Positions 59,978 to 64,000 of a stretch of DNA of 64,000 nt are shown here, piece after piece. The position numbers and the translations under genes were made by a program. The stretch is from JBGAJN01 sp044224905. Its GTDB lineage: Bacteria > Verrucomicrobiota > Verrucomicrobiia > Limisphaerales > JBGAJN01. The notes under the pieces were generated by a model, which searched no databases, was not told the origin of the DNA, and was given only the letters and a program-made list of their open reading frames with translations. The DNA lies in NCBI GenBank assembly GCA_044224905.1, contig JBGAJN010000002.1:558001-622000 (forward strand), in the 5' to 3' direction. The number at the start of each line of letters is the position of its first letter. Position 1 is the stretch's first letter.

Positions 59978-62900
59978 CTATTTCGTCCCCGCAGGTAGCG
60001 GCACTTGCGATTTGGTCATCAGGTAGGCGATGAGATCGCGCGTCTGCTCGGGCGAGAGCGCTTCGAACAAACCTTCCGGCATCAGCGAGAGCGGCGATTC
60101 CTGCATGCTCTCGATCTCGCTCCGTTCGACGGTCACGATTTCGGTCATCGTTTTGAGCGTGAGTGTGCGCGCGGTTTTCGCGGAGGTGATGCCGTTGATG
60201 GTGCGTCCATCTTTGAGGTTTACTACGGACATGCGGAAGTCGGCGTTCACGACTGCGCTCGGGTCGGCAATGTTGTCGAGGAGGTAGTCGAGATTGTCGC
60301 GGCCCGCGCCGGTAAGATCGGGGCCCACGGCGCCGCCGTGACCGTAAAGCGTGTGGCACGCGGCGCACGCGAGATTGAAGACCACGCGTCCATTACCCGC
60401 GTCCGCCTTCGCGAGTGTAGTGGGCGTGAGTTGCGTCTTCAGCTTGGCGATGAGCGCCTGTTTGTCAGCGGCAGCTTCGCGCATTTCGCCCCACGCTTGG
60501 GAGAGTTGCTTGGTCAACGCAGCGTCATTGAAACTGCGGATTTGCCGCGCGTGAAACGGCGTCACATCGGTGCGCGCAATCTTTCCGGCAGCGACTTCGT
60601 TGAGCAACGCTTTCGCAAATGCGGGGCGAGACACGAGAGTTTCCATCACCGGTCCGCGTTCGGAAGCGTGGAAGTTGCGATAGCTCTTCGCGAGCTTCTC
60701 GCCAAGGGCGGGGTCGCTGAACTGCGCGAGGCCGCGGACCGCGACGGCGTTGAGAAAACGCGTGCCGAGCAATTGCTCGCAGATCTGCCGCAGATCGGGC
60801 GGCTTGCTCTCGATCAACGTTTGCAGCGCCGCCTTGCGCGCGGTGAGATCGGCTTCTTTGTCGAGCGCGACGCGCTTCACTTCGTCGAGCGCGCGACCGT
60901 CGCCGAAGAGCACGCTGAGATCGCGAACGCGGTCGGCGATGGATTTGTTGGCGCTGCCGGCGAGTTTCTTCGCGAGCGAATCCCAGGCGGAAGGTTTCTT
61001 CGCCTTGCGCCAGCCTGTCAGGCCGTCGGAGAGACCGGTCAGGATGTCGGCTTGGAAGGCTTCGGATTTTGCCGCGGCCACCTTGAGCAGATCATTCACG
61101 GGCGCCGGCGTCTTCTCGATGTCTTCGGCGAGACGGCGGGCGATGAACTTGCGCGTGATAGGCTGTTCGCATTTCGCCGCCAGCTTGGCGAGCGCGCTCG
61201 GATCGCTGTCGGCAACTGGGATGAGTCCATACCAGATCATCAACGGGAGGTTGTGATCGTTGGCGTCTTCGGCATGAGCGACGAGCGCCGTGGCGAGCGA
61301 GGCGCGCTGCGAAACGGGCAGCCGCTGCAACGTGGAAGCGAGCGCGAGCCGCACGAGGCCCGAGGAATCTTTCGCGGCAGTGCGCGCGAGGAGTGGGGCG
61401 ATCTTTGCGATCGAACCTCTATCAATTCCCGCAGGCAAGACGCTGATTTGCTGGCTCAACGTGGTGTCGAGCGGCCAGAGATCGGTCAGCAGACGAACCG
61501 CCCACGCGCGAACATGTTCGTTGGTGTGATTCAACTGAGCGCTGAGAAACTTTTCATCCGCTGCGCCGACGACGTAGAGCGACCAGAGCGCGTGGAGCTT
61601 TTGAACCACGTCGGTGTCTTGCTCGAACATTTCGCGCAGGAGGACTTTTGCGGAATCGAGTCCGCGGCCCGAAGTGGCGCGGGCGGCGAGTTCGAGACGT
61701 GCTTGTCGCACCCACCATTCGTTGGCGTGCGTGTGGAGTTTCACCAGCTCGCGCGAGTTGAACTTGGTTAGATCGCCGACGTCGGCGCGCTTGGGATCGC
61801 CGTAGGTGATTTTGAAAATGCGGCCGCTGTTGCGATGGACGCCCGTGCTGTCGTGACATTCGCCGGTGTCGCTCCAGTCGAGCGCGAACACTCCGCCATC
61901 GGGCCCGTAGCTGAGTTCCATGCCGCGGAACCAATTGTCTTCCGCGAGCAAAATATCCGTGCCGTGACGGCCGACGTAACCCGAGCCGGAGCGCTCGAGA
62001 ATCTCCTGATTCGCGCGACGCCCGTGCATGTTCCAGGTGAAAAGGTGACCGCGATATTCGGCGGGCCAGTTGTCGCCGAGGTAAACCATCATGCCGATGT
62101 GCGCGTGGCCGCCGCCGAGCGCGTTCGCTGCGCCGCCGCGTGACTTGGTCCAATCCTGCGCGGTATCGAAGTGCCAGTGGTCCGCGTGCTGATCGATCAT
62201 CGCGTAGGCGCGTGGATTCGGATCGATCGTGTGCGGGCGAACGTAGTGCGCGCCGGCGATGCCGTGCCAGAGCTGGCCATTGACGGTGTTGATGAAGAAC
62301 AGTTCGCCGAATTCGTTCCAGTCGTGTCCCCATGGATTCGTCGTGCCGCCGCTCAGGGCTTCGAAAATTTTCCGCTGCGGATGATAGCGCCACATCGTGC
62401 CGCGCATCGGAATGCGCTGCCCCGCGGGCGTTCCGGGAATGCCGATCTCGCCGGGACTCGACGCGCCGCAGCGACCGTAGAGCCAGCCGTCGGGGCCGAA
62501 GCGCAGGCCGTTGGCGAAGTTATGGTAGTTCTCCGGCGGTGGCGTGAAACCATCGAGCACGACTTCGGCAGGAGCGTCGGGGACGTCATCGCCGTTTTTA
62601 TCCGCTATGAAGAGCACTTGCGGCGGGCACATCAACCACACGCCGCCATGACCAACCTCGACGCTCGTCGCCATCTGCACGTCGTCGGTGAACACCTTGC
62701 GCGAACTGAAATGACCATCACCATTCTTGTCCTCGAAGATCAGCACGCGATCGCGCAGATGGAGATCGAACTTCTTCGCGCGTTCGGCGTAAGTGTAGTT
62801 CTCCACGACCCACAAGCGTCCGCGCGCATCCCACGTCATCGCGATCGGATTCTGGACGTCCGGCTCGGCGGCGAAGGCGGTGACTTTGAATCCCGGTGGC

Positions 62901-63193
62901 GCCTTGAACTTCGCCGCGGCTTCGGTGGCCGGCATCGGCGAGGAATTGGTGTCAGGCTCGGAATTGTAGGGAACGGGAAATTCACTCGCGACTCCGGCGC
63001 AAACCGAGCCGAGCAACATTGCCGCGGAAGCAGTGCCCGCGAAAAACGCGAATGGACGCGAAAGAATGCCCCAGTTGGTTGCACGGCGTATTCCCCTCCT
63101 GCTTTCCTGATCCCCGGTCGCGCGCTTTTCCTCTTTCGAGTATTTCGCGTGGTTCGCGGGCTGCGCTTCGATTTTCAAATTCAAACGTTTCAT
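59978..63193 (-). CDS. PVC-type membrane-bound dehydrogenase propeller with C-terminal cytochrome c
   Basis: A 1071-residue exported protein. From about residue 95 there is the PVC dehydrogenase propeller (FKAPPGFKVTAFAAEPDVQNPIAMTWDARGRLWVVENYTYAE, FADKNGD-type repeats, NFANGLRFGPDGWLYGRCG). A HEAT-like helical region runs about 500-900, and a C-terminal Verrucomicrobia/Pirellula-type heme domain has C943-A-A-C946-H947 with the LMPEGL methionine candidate. The first 60 residues are unusual: a basic, charged stretch (KIEAQPANHAKYSKEEKRATG) that overlaps a dispersed DNA repeat precedes the hydrophobic signal. A start at the internal methionine near residue 59 (63019) is possible. Substrate unknown. 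Confidence 0.9.
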   Translation of the reverse strand: MKRLNLKIEAQPANHAKYSKEEKRATGDQESRRGIRRATNWGILSRPFAFFAGTASAAMLLGSVCAGVASEFPVPYNSEPDTNSSPMPATEAAAKFKAPPGFKVTAFAAEPDVQNPIAMTWDARGRLWVVENYTYAERAKKFDLHLRDRVLIFEDKNGDGHFSSRKVFTDDVQMATSVEVGHGGVWLMCPPQVLFIADKNGDDVPDAPAEVVLDGFTPPPENYHNFANGLRFGPDGWLYGRCGASSPGEIGIPGTPAGQRIPMRGTMWRYHPQRKIFEALSGGTTNPWGHDWNEFGELFFINTVNGQLWHGIAGAHYVRPHTIDPNPRAYAMIDQHADHWHFDTAQDWTKSRGGAANALGGGHAHIGMMVYLGDNWPAEYRGHLFTWNMHGRRANQEILERSGSGYVGRHGTDILLAEDNWFRGMELSYGPDGGVFALDWSDTGECHDSTGVHRNSGRIFKITYGDPKRADVGDLTKFNSRELVKLHTHANEWWVRQARLELAARATSGRGLDSAKVLLREMFEQDTDVVQKLHALWSLYVVGAADEKFLSAQLNHTNEHVRAWAVRLLTDLWPLDTTLSQQISVLPAGIDRGSIAKIAPLLARTAAKDSSGLVRLALASTLQRLPVSQRASLATALVAHAEDANDHNLPLMIWYGLIPVADSDPSALAKLAAKCEQPITRKFIARRLAEDIEKTPAPVNDLLKVAAAKSEAFQADILTGLSDGLTGWRKAKKPSAWDSLAKKLAGSANKSIADRVRDLSVLFGDGRALDEVKRVALDKEADLTARKAALQTLIESKPPDLRQICEQLLGTRFLNAVAVRGLAQFSDPALGEKLAKSYRNFHASERGPVMETLVSRPAFAKALLNEVAAGKIARTDVTPFHARQIRSFNDAALTKQLSQAWGEMREAAADKQALIAKLKTQLTPTTLAKADAGNGRVVFNLACAACHTLYGHGGAVGPDLTGAGRDNLDYLLDNIADPSAVVNADFRMSVVNLKDGRTINGITSAKTARTLTLKTMTEIVTVERSEIESMQESPLSLMPEGLFEALSPEQTRDLIAYLMTKSQVPLPAGTK
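63040..63193 (+). repeat. Dispersed TTCGCG-type repeat overlapping the N-terminus of the propeller gene
   Basis: The plus strand carries ACGCGAATGGACGCGAAAG, a GATCCCCGGTCGCG block and TTTCGCGTGGTTCGCGGGCT (63143-63162), the last matching 38556-38575 with one difference. This class of sequence is frequent between genes of related bacteria. Here it is translated as the charged leader of the propeller protein on the minus strand if the longest start is used. Boundaries are approximate. Confidence 0.45.
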
Positions 63194-63202
63194 GTTCGCT
63201 CG

Positions 63203-64000
63203 TTATTTCTTCAAGAGATCCATCGCGCGCAGCCAATCCTCGCAGCGTTGCGGCCAATGCGAGACGGGATTGTCGGAAGGGCGCAAGCCGTAACCGTGGC
63301 CGCCCTTGGTGAAGATGTGCAACTCGGCGGGAACTTTCGCCTTCTTGAGTTCGACGTAGAAGAGGGCTGCGTTCATTCCGCGCAACTGATCGTCGTGCGT
63401 GACGGCGCAGAAGGTCGGCGGTGTGTCCTTCGTCACGCGAACGAGCGGGCTCAGCGGGCCGGGATTTCTTTCATCGCCGAGATACGCGGGGTAAATCGGG
63501 ATCAAAAAATCGGGACGGCAGCTCAGTTCATCCGCGGCGTCCTGTTTGGGATAAGTCGTCTCGTCCCAATGCGTGCCGGCCATCACCGTCAAGTGACCAC
63601 CCGCCGAGAATCCAAGAATGCCGACGCGCTTGGTGTCGATGCCCCATTCGCTCGCGTGTTGACGGAGCATTCGCAATCCGCGCTGCGCATCCTGCAACGG
63701 CGCCACGTGCGGCGTGTCCTTGTCGCGACGTGGCACGCGATATTTGAGCACGCCCGCAGTGACACCGAGCGTGTTGAGCCATTGTGCGATCTCGGTGCCT
63801 TCCTTGTCGAACGCGAGAATGTTGTAGCCGCCGCCGGGGCAAACCAGCACGGCCGCGCCGTTGGCTTTGTCGGCCGGCGCGCGGAAAAGCGTGAGCGTAG
63901 GTTCGGTCACCAGCGCGAGGCGCAACGTGCCGTCGCTCTTTGGCGCTTTGGCTTTTGGATTGGGAGCGGGCGCTTTGAACGTCGCGTCGCCGGGAACTTC
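63203..64000 (-). CDS. Exported alpha/beta hydrolase (partial, paralog of 57284 gene)
   Basis: The open frame runs to the window edge without a start, so the N-terminus is missing. The visible 265 residues begin EVPGDATFKAPAPNPKAKAP (a linker), then the hydrolase: AAVLVCPGGGYNILAFDKEGTEIAQWLNTLGV, nucleophile elbow GILGFSAGGHLTVMAG (Ser in GFSAG), and the acid/histidine region AVTHDDQLRGMN and GGHGYGLRPSDNPVSHWPQRCEDWL. It closely resembles the 57284 esterase throughout. It ends 9 bases past the start of the propeller gene's upstream region, so is probably in one operon with it. Confidence 0.88.
   Translation of the reverse strand, partial: EVPGDATFKAPAPNPKAKAPKSDGTLRLALVTEPTLTLFRAPADKANGAAVLVCPGGGYNILAFDKEGTEIAQWLNTLGVTAGVLKYRVPRRDKDTPHVAPLQDAQRGLRMLRQHASEWGIDTKRVGILGFSAGGHLTVMAGTHWDETTYPKQDAADELSCRPDFLIPIYPAYLGDERNPGPLSPLVRVTKDTPPTFCAVTHDDQLRGMNAALFYVELKKAKVPAELHIFTKGGHGYGLRPSDNPVSHWPQRCEDWLRAMDLLKK

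Noticed and set aside
1..64000. Search for CRISPR arrays, defence genes, transposases, integrases, tRNA and rRNA genes
   Set aside because: None could be recognised in any part of the window.

Overview
The window reads as a high-GC chromosomal segment from the PVC superphylum, most likely a free-living verrucomicrobium of the Pedosphaera/Limisphaerales type. This is inferred from family content: cytochrome c-bearing DUF1549/DUF1553 and DUF1592 proteins paired with Tat-exported DUF1501/DUF1552 partners, two PVC-type beta-propeller 'dehydrogenase' proteins, four exported sulfatases, a DUF6797-like propeller, and a secreted repeat protein ending in the Verrucomicrobia-typical 'QASTNLVDWTSLG' region. 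I see no rRNA, tRNA, CRISPR, phage or transposase genes. About 45 protein genes cover nearly all of the sequence.

Layout. 1-5501 (minus): a sugar catabolism operon (FGGY kinase, isomerase-like protein, MFS transporter, DHDPS/NAL-type aldolase, start of a secreted protein) opposite a divergent AraC regulator (5677-6618). 6625-9514: a PepSY membrane protein and a sulfatase. 9727-11175: two tiny lipoproteins, a strong terminator, then a non-coding array of 21-bp units with regularly phased A-tracts and a probable decayed gene remnant. 11176-19688: a large secreted repeat protein, a PQQ-like propeller, and a DUF1592/DUF1552 pair closed by a strong terminator. 19817-22941: a stand-alone receiver protein, an AspT/YidE-type transporter and a DUF2490 protein.

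23155-29694 (minus): urtABCDE-type ABC transporter genes followed by formamidase fmdA and fmdB, with no urease in view, so probably uptake and hydrolysis of short amides. 29695-30276: a long gap with four closely spaced inverted repeats. 30277-38364 (minus): an SGNH-like/propeller/HEAT/azurin fusion, a DUF6797-like protein, a two-part hydrolase and a hypothetical protein. 38652-47838: two divergent DUF1549/1553 plus DUF1501 pairs. 47883-51448: a phosphodiesterase-like protein, TcdA, TatD and SufE. 51526-64000: three more sulfatases interleaved with three esterases/hydrolases, a DMT transporter, a tandem-SLBB lipoprotein and a second PVC propeller with its own c-type heme, a set that suggests breakdown of sulfated and acylated polysaccharides.

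The strongest unusual signals are the strictly 21-bp-periodic array at 10554-10910, the structured gap at 30061-30232, the perfect 12-bp-arm hairpin between urtA and urtB, the cupredoxin fusion whose SGNH-like part lacks the expected serine, and family-typical dispersed repeats that appear to have become N-terminal or signal-peptide coding sequence.
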